Translations under genes and position numbers: made by a program | The notes under the pieces: model-generated | Seen by the model: the letters and a program-made list of their open reading frames with translations, nothing else | Database searches by the model: none | Told to the model about the DNA's origin: nothing | Shown: positions 9,501 through 16,504 of the stretch, piece after piece | Layout of the letters: each line of letters opens with the position of its first letter | How positions within the stretch are numbered: position 1 is the stretch's first letter | Assembly: GCA_963933885.1 (NCBI GenBank) | Contig: CAWVWF010000031.1 | Coordinates: 1-22,715, forward strand | Direction: 5' to 3' | Source of the DNA: CAWVWF01 sp963933885 | GTDB lineage: Bacteria > Bacteroidota > Bacteroidia > Flavobacteriales_C > GCA-002722245 | DNA: 22,715 nt

Positions 9501-10288
9501 ATGTTATTAACAGCATCATTCGTTGCAAAACCAAATGCTTGAGCGTGAATTTCAAGTCCTACTGCATTGGCTCCAGATTCTGTATGAATATTTCCTACAT
9601 CATTGAAAACCCACCAAATAGTTTGATCTCCATTTAATTTACCGCCTTTGGCAAGATTATCCATATTTGGATCTCCTAAGTCATAAGCTGGATAATCTCC
9701 TTTTAAAGGATTGTATGTACCATTAGAATCCGCATCATAGAAAGGCGCTAAATAATAATCATGTCCTAAACCCTGATTACCGTGTGCAGGATAATCCATC
9801 ATAAAAGCTGGTGGTGTTGGACTCTCTCCAGCTTTAAAAGCAGTTACATAATCCTCTACCTCTTGTCTGTTTAGTTTAAAGTGTTTGTCATAATCATCAC
9901 AAACATCTGAATTTGTAGACACAGTATTCTTATCAATTGGTCCAGGCCAGAAATCGGATCCTGCACTACGGTGTGTTAAGGCAGCCATTTTTAAATTTCC
10001 AGTTTGATCAATCCCTCCAATCATGATAGATCCTGCATAAATCGAATGCTTATCTCCACCTTTAGGAATCTCATATTGAGCATCATTTAAATCCCACCAC
10101 ATATCACCACCATTAAGAATGGTCGTTCGAACATTATTAATATCTAAATCAATTCTTGAAGTTGGTGCTTTACATTTAGTAGATCTGAAATTAAAAGACG
10201 CTTTCGCCATTGCTTTCTTCTCAGCACTAATTTCAGCCATAGAAACTAGGCTGAAAATCATAAGCAATATGGTTAATACTCTTTTCAT
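6506..10288 (-). CDS. Large exported protein with Ca-binding-type loops and sorting-like C-terminus
   Basis: Unnamed 1260-aa protein. The N-terminus (MKRVLTILLMIFSLVSMAEISA) is a signal peptide. Residues about 84-120 contain SIMIGGIDQTGNLKMAALTHRSAGSDFWPGPID in pieces, a pattern I have seen in other Bacteroidota surface proteins of unknown function. Calcium-loop-like stretches are DADSNGTYNP (about 185-194) and DGVDNDKDGTVDELD (about 344-357). The last 99 residues form a FlgD-like or T9SS-like beta domain (VPNPYYGYNN, IKVFTLDGTLVKTL, GIASGFYIFHVKSP). However, the protein continues past the usual end with WFGVQKVLDLETY. It sits between the receptor gene (1 nt before its ATG) and the PorV-like gene (1-nt overlap). 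It is probably secreted to or across the outer membrane. No enzyme domain is recognised. Confidence 0.8.
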   Translation of the reverse strand: MKRVLTILLMIFSLVSMAEISAEKKAMAKASFNFRSTKCKAPTSRIDLDINNVRTTILNGGDMWWDLNDAQYEIPKGGDKHSIYAGSIMIGGIDQTGNLKMAALTHRSAGSDFWPGPIDKNTVSTNSDVCDDYDKHFKLNRQEVEDYVTAFKAGESPTPPAFMMDYPAHGNQGLGHDYYLAPFYDADSNGTYNPLKGDYPAYDLGDPNMDNLAKGGKLNGDQTIWWVFNDVGNIHTESGANAVGLEIHAQAFGFATNDAVNNMTFYNYKIINRSSFAIENCYMGIWVDTDLGNAIDDFVGCDVERGLGYCYNGDANDEGITGYGFDPPAVGIDFFEGPKADYGDGVDNDKDGTVDELDELISMSKFVYYNIGAGDQGDPNTASDYYNYLKGVWKDGSTMQYGGNGYGPSGTTSNIDCDYMFPDDSDNKSYWGTGGVVVPVWNETTAGNSPNDRRFIQSAGPFTLGSGAVNYVTSGVVWAPANQGEGPWSAVENLKVADDMAQALFDNDFKILNGPDAPDMGIQEMSNALILSLDNAESSNNFGEVYTEVDPLIVSPFGQSYDSLYKFQGYQVYQLKNRTISSSELADVSKARLVWQSDIEDGASKLVNHVFDQAIGFNVPEIKVEGNNTGIEYSIQLTTDLFATGDDRLINHIEYHYMVVAYAYNNYIQYTQTGGGQNFPYKAGRRNIKVYSGIPHDPSVENNGTDYLAQYGISPEITQVSGKGNGGRFVSLTEESIEEIFNSPDYKVDQPTYEGYGVPVGVKVIDPLSVPEGDFRLEILDSITIGDLSDAYWMLLYMPKGETTYTDTVYSSGTIEFKNEKNIAKWGLAVSVRDVLGVGELTADNFGLISDSIIFKDPTKPWLTGVEDIDGISYQNWIRAGRDTSSAFTAISKEDYHLTSADDAQLGAAAEAFEKVFGGRIAPFRYASYDDYGPAGKPNQQNGSEIDKLNSVDIVITEDKSKWSICPVFELAPLAIGGVDKLSLRNKTTNDWNGNPLPQGMGYFPGYAIDVTTGERLNVAFAENSFFAGDNGNDMIWNPTSTLLDNSVTPIFGGGHSIYVFRKTSTLPAYDEGAEIASWITGTSVIKKVQVYHSITWVFGYPIVDKAYDFMATDVTIKLRVNQHYESTNGDLPVYEFNTDKIRALINQNELAKENLDKVNVVPNPYYGYNNYESNRLDSKIKITNLPKECTIKVFTLDGTLVKTLKKDDDSITSLTWDMKNEQSIGIASGFYIFHVKSPGIGEKIIKWFGVQKVLDLETY

Positions 10289-10289
10289 T

Positions 10290-13200
10290 CTAAAAATTTA
10301 AAGTTGCTCCTATTCGAATCATTCTTGGTAAAGCATAAAAGCTAGGATCAGCTATTTTCAATAAGTATAAGTCTTTGTATGATTCTGTATTTGTTTGCGT
10401 AGAAATATCTGATTGAGAAGATGCAGCATTTAAATATCCATCGTCTGTTGCATTACCAGTTGCGTCATATACATCAATAATATTCTGAGTGTTAAATAAG
10501 TTGGTTACAACAAAGTATATTTCCGAATGAAACTTGTCTTTAGCTTCCTTTTCAAATCCAAATACAAACTTCTTACTTAACCTCATATCTAAAGTATATA
10601 TCCAAGGTAATGTGTTACCATTGATAGTCCCATCTAATACGGTTCTTTCAGCAGAGCTCACAGCACCTTCTTGAGTGAAGTTTTCCTGACCAGTATAAGG
10701 ACGTCCTGAACTTAGTTTCGCAACGAAATTAACTCCAAATCCTCCTAGAATTTTTCTTCCTCTACCGTTCCAATCAGGTCCGATATATTTTTTACCAGGA
10801 AGGAATCTGTAATTCATTATCGCCTTAAAAGTATGTCGTTGATCAAAATTTAAAGGTACTAGTACCTTTAAATTTGGTAATCCTTGAGATGCTAAATCAA
10901 AACCAGAAGTAGCAGATGATCCAGTTCCTTCAGCATATTGCAATGTATAACCCGCGTTTAAACTTAAATTAGAATGAATTGGACGAAGATCATACTTTAC
11001 AGAAAAACCTTTAACTGCTGCTCTATCAATATTTCCGTATGTTAAGTAATTAGAAGGATAAGCATAGGATACATTCATCAATTGAATCAAATCCTTCATT
11101 TCTCTATAATAAGTAGAAATTGTGATCGCACTTTTTTCGTTTAATGCTTGCTGAAATCCAACTTCATAATCGATTGTTTTCTGTGGTTTTAAATTAGAGT
11201 TTCTAATATATCCACCAACATTACTTTCCATAAATAAATAGTCTGTTGGTAAGAATCTACTCTCTCTAGCTCCTGGACGTTGAGTTAGTACATCATAGTG
11301 TGCGTAGAAAGAAGCCTTTTCTGAAAGATTAAATGTAAACGAGATTCGAGGCATTATTGAAATCTGTGCTTCGTAATCTTTAAAACTTGATGTTGGATTA
11401 AAGCTTGATGAAGTAATATCATCAGTAGCATTCTTTAAATAAGGTGTAATTCCTCCTGATACAGATCCTTGAGCAATTCCTGATGGATCTGTAATTTCTA
11501 ATCCATTAGCATCAAACCATTTATCTTCTAATCTATATCCTAAAACATCTGGTTGAGCTGATTCAAAATCATTTACATAAACCACCGCATTTTCATCAAT
11601 TGAGGATGGCACTGTATACTTTGTAGGATCTAAGTCCTTAGCTGTATAAGTTTCATATAATGAATAAGGATCTTTAAGTACTGGCTGATTTGCATCGTAT
11701 CTATCGATTCTTACACCAATATTGAAAATAATGTCTTTAAACTCAAACTTGTCTTGAATATAAGCTGAAGAATATATTGGCTGAAATGGTGAAATATATC
11801 TTAATAACATTCCTTCAGCATCTTTTTGATTGAAAAAGGCATCCATATTTTTAGATCCTACTTTATTCCCTAAGTAATCATAACCGAAATTTGTTAATAC
11901 ACCATTTCCTTCTTGATACAATTCATCTGGTGTGAATAGATCTAATGAATAAGCCTCTGGACCATAAGCATCGCTATCAAAAAAGTCTGAATACCCTAAA
12001 CCAAATTGATCTCTAACATTTTCGAAAAACCCTTTACCACTTCCATCATCTTGATATAGATATGAATAGTTCACTGTATCCAAAAATATTGCTCCAGAAT
12101 AAACTAAATCTGGATTGGTTAAATCTAACTGCGCATTTTTCGAATTAGCTAGAAGCCTCATTCCTTTCCATAATTCAATTGGATTTAATGAATATTCACG
12201 CTTAATTCTTTGTTCATGCTCTAACCCAAAATTTACTTGATGATTTTTAAATAATTTCGCAGCTAAATTGATACTACCACGAAACTGTTCATTTTCTTTT
12301 ATTTGATAAGAATCATATTGCCTACCTGTATTAAACCACAATCCATAAACGTTCTCCGGACGATCGCCGTTTAATAAGGCTCCACCACTTTGAACTTGCG
12401 TCCAGTTTTCATAGTTACCTTCACTTTGACCAGCATAAATATCATAATACTGTTCTGCATATTTTGAAGCGTTAGGATTACTTCCTGGTTCAATTAGTTC
12501 ATACAATACAGTTTCTTCTCCTTTATAGTAATATGCATCGCCATTCGCTCCTCCTAATTGATATTCATATAATGGATTTCTTGTAGTTTTAAATTTCCCT
12601 ACATGACCATATTTGAAGAAATCATCCTTGTGAGTATCGTCCCAAATTGTCTCCTTAGACCACATATAATCGGCTTGAACTTGATAATACAAATCACTTA
12701 TCCATTTAATTGAATCCGTTTTAACCCTATGTTTAAATCGAACAAACGTGTTATACTGCATGTTTGTAACTTCAGGATTATTTGAAGGATTGAAAAGTGA
12801 ATATTCATATACAAACTGATGTCGTTTACTATATGAACCATTTCCTCCAACTGTTAATGTGATATTATCAGTTGGTTGAAAATCAATCTTAGCATTTAGT
12901 TTAAAACTTTGTTCAGCAACATTTTGTCGTGCTTTAAATTTCTCAAAATCATCCGCAGTAAGGAATTCAGAATTTCTCATTGTTCCTGTTCCGTTTAAAC
13001 CTGGTCTTAATGGATTATTTTCTAAATCAGTTAGTACATCTTCCTTAACCATATAAGCACCAATGGAAGAAGGTCTTGCATCATCTTGAAGTTTTGCTTC
13101 ACCAGCAATAAAAAATCCTAGTGGTGATTTTTTTATGATTTCACCTTTATCATTTCTTTTGGCTGGTAATATTGGTCCTGATAAATTCCCTGTTATCAAG

Positions 13201-13937
13201 TTATATCCAAAACCGTCTAAATACTGAGATGAAACAGCTTCAACGCCTCCATAATAAACTGGACTGATTCCTTTTGTTGTTACAATAACAACTCCTCCAA
13301 TATTATCACCGTACATTGCTGGTAAACCACCCGATATAATTTCTACCTGTTCGATAGCATTTTGAGGAATACTAATCGCCCCATTAATCTTCACCCCATC
13401 AACAATAAATTGTGTTCCTTCTTTTCTTTGTCCTCTAACATTTAGTTCGTTTTTTCCATCATCTTGCGTAACAACATCTACAGATGTTGCTGCAATTTGA
13501 CTTATATCTCGAACAGCTAGGTTTTGAATTTCATCTGATGTAATTATCGTTGCTTGCTTATCCTTGTCTATTAAAGGTTTTCTATAGCTAATTATATCAA
13601 CAACATCAATGGCTTGCTCAGATGAGATAAGCGGAAAATCAACCTTAACTTTTTGGTTTGTCCCTACAATTACATCATTCACTCTTTTGGCTTGATGCCC
13701 ATTATCTTCAACAGAAACATCATACTTCCCAGGTTCTAATCCTACAAAGCTATATTTCCCATCAAGTTCAGAATAAGTTGCTAGAATTTGTTCTTTGTTC
13801 TTAAATAATGAAACATATACAGCAATTAAAGAATCTCCTTTTTCTTCGTAAACATAACCTGTAATCTCACCCGATTGAGCATAAACAGCCATCGAAAAAA
13901 TAGTAAACAACAAAAAGGATATTCCTTTTTTATACAT
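10290..13937 (-). CDS. TonB-dependent outer-membrane receptor with CarboxypepD_reg domain
   Basis: Predicted ligand-gated 22-strand barrel of 1215 aa powered by TonB. A signal peptide ends at about A20 (FSMAVYAQ). Residues about 23-105 are a carboxypeptidase-regulatory-like beta sandwich (GEITGYVYEE, then ATYSELDGKYSFVGLEPGKYDVSV in parts). The plug spans about 125-224 (IITSDEIQNLAVRDISQIA, VRGQRKEGTQFIVDGVKING, MYGDNIGGVVIVTTKG). The rest is barrel, ending with a terminal Phe (IGATLNF) suited to BAM recognition. No SusD-type lipoprotein gene is adjacent, so a glycan-uptake SusCD pair is not supported, and the ligand is unknown. It is the first gene of the trio with the 1260-aa protein and the PorV-like protein. 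It starts with ATG at 13935-13937, and 81 bp separate it from the basic-protein gene upstream. Confidence 0.93.
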   Translation of the reverse strand: MYKKGISFLLFTIFSMAVYAQSGEITGYVYEEKGDSLIAVYVSLFKNKEQILATYSELDGKYSFVGLEPGKYDVSVEDNGHQAKRVNDVIVGTNQKVKVDFPLISSEQAIDVVDIISYRKPLIDKDKQATIITSDEIQNLAVRDISQIAATSVDVVTQDDGKNELNVRGQRKEGTQFIVDGVKINGAISIPQNAIEQVEIISGGLPAMYGDNIGGVVIVTTKGISPVYYGGVEAVSSQYLDGFGYNLITGNLSGPILPAKRNDKGEIIKKSPLGFFIAGEAKLQDDARPSSIGAYMVKEDVLTDLENNPLRPGLNGTGTMRNSEFLTADDFEKFKARQNVAEQSFKLNAKIDFQPTDNITLTVGGNGSYSKRHQFVYEYSLFNPSNNPEVTNMQYNTFVRFKHRVKTDSIKWISDLYYQVQADYMWSKETIWDDTHKDDFFKYGHVGKFKTTRNPLYEYQLGGANGDAYYYKGEETVLYELIEPGSNPNASKYAEQYYDIYAGQSEGNYENWTQVQSGGALLNGDRPENVYGLWFNTGRQYDSYQIKENEQFRGSINLAAKLFKNHQVNFGLEHEQRIKREYSLNPIELWKGMRLLANSKNAQLDLTNPDLVYSGAIFLDTVNYSYLYQDDGSGKGFFENVRDQFGLGYSDFFDSDAYGPEAYSLDLFTPDELYQEGNGVLTNFGYDYLGNKVGSKNMDAFFNQKDAEGMLLRYISPFQPIYSSAYIQDKFEFKDIIFNIGVRIDRYDANQPVLKDPYSLYETYTAKDLDPTKYTVPSSIDENAVVYVNDFESAQPDVLGYRLEDKWFDANGLEITDPSGIAQGSVSGGITPYLKNATDDITSSSFNPTSSFKDYEAQISIMPRISFTFNLSEKASFYAHYDVLTQRPGARESRFLPTDYLFMESNVGGYIRNSNLKPQKTIDYEVGFQQALNEKSAITISTYYREMKDLIQLMNVSYAYPSNYLTYGNIDRAAVKGFSVKYDLRPIHSNLSLNAGYTLQYAEGTGSSATSGFDLASQGLPNLKVLVPLNFDQRHTFKAIMNYRFLPGKKYIGPDWNGRGRKILGGFGVNFVAKLSSGRPYTGQENFTQEGAVSSAERTVLDGTINGNTLPWIYTLDMRLSKKFVFGFEKEAKDKFHSEIYFVVTNLFNTQNIIDVYDATGNATDDGYLNAASSQSDISTQTNTESYKDLYLLKIADPSFYALPRMIRIGATLNF

Positions 13938-14018
13938 AGTTAGTTTAGTAGGAGGCTAAAAATAAACCTTTTATTCGCGTTTCCAAAATACATAAGCCTA
14001 TTTAAATGCACTTGACAT

Positions 14019-14339
14019 CTAGGATCGTTTCTTTCTTTTCGTCTTCCTTTTTTTTGATCTGAACATTCGATCCCACCAAGGCACTGGATTTTTTCCTTGT
14101 TTTCTTCTTTTCGCCTCTCTTTTAGATCGCTTAATTCTTTTTCTTGTTTCCTTAGTTTGACCAGCTCTATGCTTTTTTATCAACTCTTTTCTAAGCTGAC
14201 CTTGATCTGTAGTTTTCTTATCATCAAGGTCTTTTCTTGCCTCTGTTTCTCTTTCATCCTGTCCATAAGTGGTTGTAGGTATTGAAAGTAGTAAAAGAAA
14301 TAAACTAATAAGTTTAATTATTTTTTTGAATTGATCCAC
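14019..14339 (-). CDS. Short, extremely basic exported protein
   Basis: Unrecognised 106-aa protein starting with GTG. Residues 4-26 form a signal peptide (LISLFLLLLSIPTTTYGQ). A short acidic and mixed segment (DERETEARKDLDDKK) follows, then a strongly Lys/Arg-rich region to the end, with the motif NPVPWWDRMF breaking the basic run shortly before the terminal KKRKTKRKKRS. The mature protein should be strongly cationic in the periplasm or on the surface, where it could bind lipopolysaccharide, peptidoglycan, DNA or an acidic partner, but none of these is shown. It lies 81 bp upstream of the TonB receptor gene on the same strand with no terminator between, so co-transcription with the trio is possible. 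A TTTCTTTG element at 14387-14394 (minus strand) could be its -7 box. The reading could also be lengthened or shortened, as no Shine-Dalgarno sequence fixes the GTG. Confidence 0.7.
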   Translation of the reverse strand: MDQFKKIIKLISLFLLLLSIPTTTYGQDERETEARKDLDDKKTTDQGQLRKELIKKHRAGQTKETRKRIKRSKREAKRRKQGKNPVPWWDRMFRSKKRKTKRKKRS

Positions 14340-14423
14340 AGCGTTGAATTTTGCTTAAAGTTAAGAAAATAATTAAAGCCATATTGCAAAGAAATAAGTT
14401 TTCAATTCTTTAGTTTTACGTAT

Positions 14424-14837
14424 ATGCGAAAATTCCTTTTCTTGTTATCTAGCTGCCTAATTTTAATTAATTGTACAGACCAATACGAAGATATACCTGA
14501 TGTAAATGTTGATGTATACATTAACACGCTTGATCCTAATTACCAACATCTCGCTGGATTAGGTGCTTGGGCGTACACAACTGGTGGTTCAAAAGGGATT
14601 ATTGTTTTTCAATATGATTTAGGAAAGTTTGCTGCTTATGATAGACATTGTACTTACGATTCGAAAAATGCATGTAGTAAAATCAGTTCAGACGATAATA
14701 ATATTTACGCTACAGATTCTTGCTGCGGTTCTAAATTTCAATTGTTAGATGGTGTACCAATTTCTGGACCTGCTAGTCTTCCACTTAAGAAATACAATAC
14801 GAGTTTTGATGGAAACATAATTCACATCTGGAATTAA
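14424..14837 (+). CDS. Rieske-like lipoprotein with altered cluster ligands
   Basis: Predicted lipoprotein of 137 aa. Its lipobox LINC has the acylated cysteine at C17. The C-terminal half has the outline of a Rieske fold: FAAYDRHCTYD (from about 69), DSCCGSKFQLLDG (98-110), GPASLPLKKYN (about 115-125) and a final strand FDGNIIHIW. In a standard [2Fe-2S] Rieske domain the ligands are CxH and CxxH. Here the equivalent positions read C76/Y78 and D98/C101, leaving four cysteines outside the signal sequence (C76, C84, C100, C101). It may bind a differently coordinated metal, form disulfides, or have lost the cluster. It is encoded alone on the plus strand, convergent with the DUF2459 gene 4 bp away. 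A TAGTTTTA element ends 5 nt before the ATG, hinting at a leaderless or very short leader. Partner unknown. Confidence 0.78.
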   Translation: MRKFLFLLSSCLILINCTDQYEDIPDVNVDVYINTLDPNYQHLAGLGAWAYTTGGSKGIIVFQYDLGKFAAYDRHCTYDSKNACSKISSDDNNIYATDSCCGSKFQLLDGVPISGPASLPLKKYNTSFDGNIIHIWN

Positions 14838-14841
14838 CTTA

Positions 14842-15486
14842 TTATTCTAAATTCCACATTATTCCCCAATCAAAAGGCGACCAGATTGCAGTTTTAACGT
14901 CAGCTTCTTTTAACGCCATACATGTCCAAACATTACAGGTTTTAAATAAATTATAAGATCCTTTGGCTTCATAAAAAGCATCCATATCGGTATACCCTTC
15001 AAAATCAATTTTTTGAAATTTCGTGTCTTTTAATTTGAAAGATGCCTCTATATATTTCAATAAATTGTTCAATTGATTTTTTGAAATTTTCACAGAAACC
15101 CAACTTGATTTCACTGTTTCGTAAGGGGTGACATGCATGGCCGTTTCTGATGGTAAAAACATGGCGTTTGCCGCAACAGTAAAAGTTAAATCATCCCATG
15201 TTGGAATATCGATATAAAACCCTTTATCTCCCCATCCAAAAGCAAGATAATTTGAGAATGATTGATTCAGTTTAGAATGAATACTATTATTTACATCGTA
15301 TTGATTAATGATTACATCTGTATGAACTCCATTACTTTTTATGAAAATTTCGTGATTTTTTTTCTCCGTATTATTTTGAGGGCTAGTTGATACTTTTGAA
15401 AGTATGAAAGCAAATAAAATATAAAGAAAAATCAAGCCTATAAAGGAAAGTAGCGTTTTGTAAATTATTCTAATCGCTTTTTTCAT
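14842..15486 (-). CDS. DUF2459 (TIGR02117) family protein, membrane-anchored
   Basis: Member of the uncharacterised DUF2459/TIGR02117 family, 214 aa. A single N-terminal membrane segment (about 11-31, LLSFIGLIFLYILFAFILSKV) should leave the rest in the periplasm. Conserved-looking motifs are SNGVHTDVII (51-60), FGWGDKGFYIDIPTWDDL (83-100), MHVTPYE (117-123) and KTCNVWTCMALKEA (182-195), ending in IWSPFDWGIMWNLE. The order His (H55 or H118) and Cys (C184) recalls permuted cysteine peptidase-like folds, but this is inference and no activity is established here. It is preceded by a candidate promoter at 15513-15546 and separated from lspA by a terminator, so it is probably transcribed alone. Confidence 0.82.
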   Translation of the reverse strand: MKKAIRIIYKTLLSFIGLIFLYILFAFILSKVSTSPQNNTEKKNHEIFIKSNGVHTDVIINQYDVNNSIHSKLNQSFSNYLAFGWGDKGFYIDIPTWDDLTFTVAANAMFLPSETAMHVTPYETVKSSWVSVKISKNQLNNLLKYIEASFKLKDTKFQKIDFEGYTDMDAFYEAKGSYNLFKTCNVWTCMALKEADVKTAIWSPFDWGIMWNLE

Positions 15487-15512
15487 AAAAGTTGACTTTC
15501 TTATTTCATCGC

Positions 15513-15546
15513 GAAAAATAAGTTTTCTATCGACAATTGTAACAAA
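15513..15546 (-). promoter_or_regulatory. Promoter for the DUF2459 gene
   Basis: Minus-strand TTTG (15543-15546), a 22-nt spacer and TATTTTTC (15513-15520) match the TAnnTTTG pattern at all but the last base. It sits 26 nt upstream of the ATG. Confidence 0.5.
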
Positions 15547-15634
15547 TTGAGGGTGTTAGCGTTTATAACTATGTACTTAAATAGATAATTATTTTTATTC
15601 CAAAAATTCCTGACAGATAACCTGGAAAAAATTT

Positions 15635-15667
15635 AAAAAAGAGCGGTCTGATTAACCTCTCTTTTTT
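15635..15667. terminator. Terminator after lspA (structure symmetrical)
   Basis: Arms 15635-15647 and 15655-15667 pair over 12 of 13 positions (one C/T mismatch) around a 7-nt loop. The outer six pairs are A-T, so the stem itself supplies a U tract on either strand. On the minus strand it follows the lspA stop by 8 bp and is the expected end of that transcript. No plus-strand gene needs it. Confidence 0.8.
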
Positions 15668-15675
15668 TTTGTGCT

Positions 15676-16428
15676 TTATTTTAAATCTCCAGCTACTTCA
15701 ATTGGTGTTTCAGAAACTTCTTCTTCCTTCCCTTGCTTAGGAAAAAACTCCGTTTGAAATACACTTCTTTGGAAAACTATGATCATCCCTACTCCAACTG
15801 AAATTGCAACATCTGCAAGATTGAAAATTGGTGCAAAAAAGCTAAACGGTCTCCATATAAATTCTATTCCACTTTCCAAACTTGCAAACCAAGGAATGTT
15901 TATCGTAAACAAATCAAGGTGTAACATATCGACAACTCTACCAGTCATAAATCCTTCGTAACCTGTTCCAAATGGAACTACCTCTGCTACTACCGGTAAA
16001 TAATAAGAACTCTCACTGAAAATTAATCCGTAAAATAAACTATCAATAATATTCCCAAATGCTCCTGCGAAAATAAGAGAACAACTAATGATCAAACCAA
16101 GAGATACGTTTCTTTTAATCATTCCCCATAAGTAATAGAAAATTGCACTTACCGCGAATAACCTTAAGGAGGTTAAAATCATTTTGGCAACATGACTACT
16201 AACAAATGGGAATTCTAAACCGAATGCCATACCAGGATTCTCTACAAAATGAAATTGAAACCAATCTCCAATTACAGATTCTCTTTGTCCGTATTCGTAA
16301 TTTAATTTGATATGTACCTTAAGCCATTGGTCTAAAACCAACGTTACTAAAATTACTATTCCTGCTATTATAAATCCTTTTTTCACGTATTTTAAATCAA
16401 AGTGAGAGACTTGGTTATACTCCTTCAC
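15676..16428 (-). CDS. lspA: Lipoprotein signal peptidase (signal peptidase II)
   Basis: Inner-membrane aspartyl protease that removes signal peptides from prolipoproteins after diacylglyceryl transfer. The lipoprotein at 14424 would be a client. With the upstream GTG the product has 250 aa. Catalytic aspartates are D129 in FGNIIDSLFYG and D206 in FNLADVAISVG. ENPGMAFGLEF (63-73), GRVVDMLHLDLF and four membrane segments are in place. An insert of about 30 residues between the two catalytic regions (138-163) and a charged tail after 225 explain the length. The start is doubtful. A good promoter (16428-16457) overlaps the GTG at 16426-16428. A GTG at 16384-16386 would give MKKGFIIAGIVILV, which looks like normal LspA N-termini (236 aa), and I consider it the likelier start. 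Confidence 0.93.
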   Translation of the reverse strand: MKEYNQVSHFDLKYVKKGFIIAGIVILVTLVLDQWLKVHIKLNYEYGQRESVIGDWFQFHFVENPGMAFGLEFPFVSSHVAKMILTSLRLFAVSAIFYYLWGMIKRNVSLGLIISCSLIFAGAFGNIIDSLFYGLIFSESSYYLPVVAEVVPFGTGYEGFMTGRVVDMLHLDLFTINIPWFASLESGIEFIWRPFSFFAPIFNLADVAISVGVGMIIVFQRSVFQTEFFPKQGKEEEVSETPIEVAGDLK

Positions 16429-16457
16429 AAATATAGTTTAAATAGATTCTTTTCAAA
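16428..16457 (-). promoter_or_regulatory. Strong Bacteroidota-type promoter for lspA
   Basis: On the minus strand TTTG (16454-16457), an 18-nt spacer and a perfect -7 element TATATTTG (16428-16435). Its last G is the first base of the upstream GTG codon of lspA. Transcription should start around 16420-16423, which places that GTG outside the mRNA and favours the start at 16386. Confidence 0.65.
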
Positions 16458-16504
16458 CCGAAGCGTAAATAATTTTACAATTGATTAACAAAACGAAATA
16501 ACGA

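Noticed and set aside
10290..13937. SusC-type glycan uptake locus
   Set aside because: The receptor has a CarboxypepD_reg domain as SusC proteins do, but no SusD-like lipoprotein or glycoside hydrolase gene lies nearby in the window.
14829..14856. A 7-bp inverted repeat between the convergent lipoprotein and DUF2459 genes
   Set aside because: It arises because both proteins end with Trp-Asn codons read from opposite strands. The loop is 14 nt and there is no U tract, so it is weak as a terminator.
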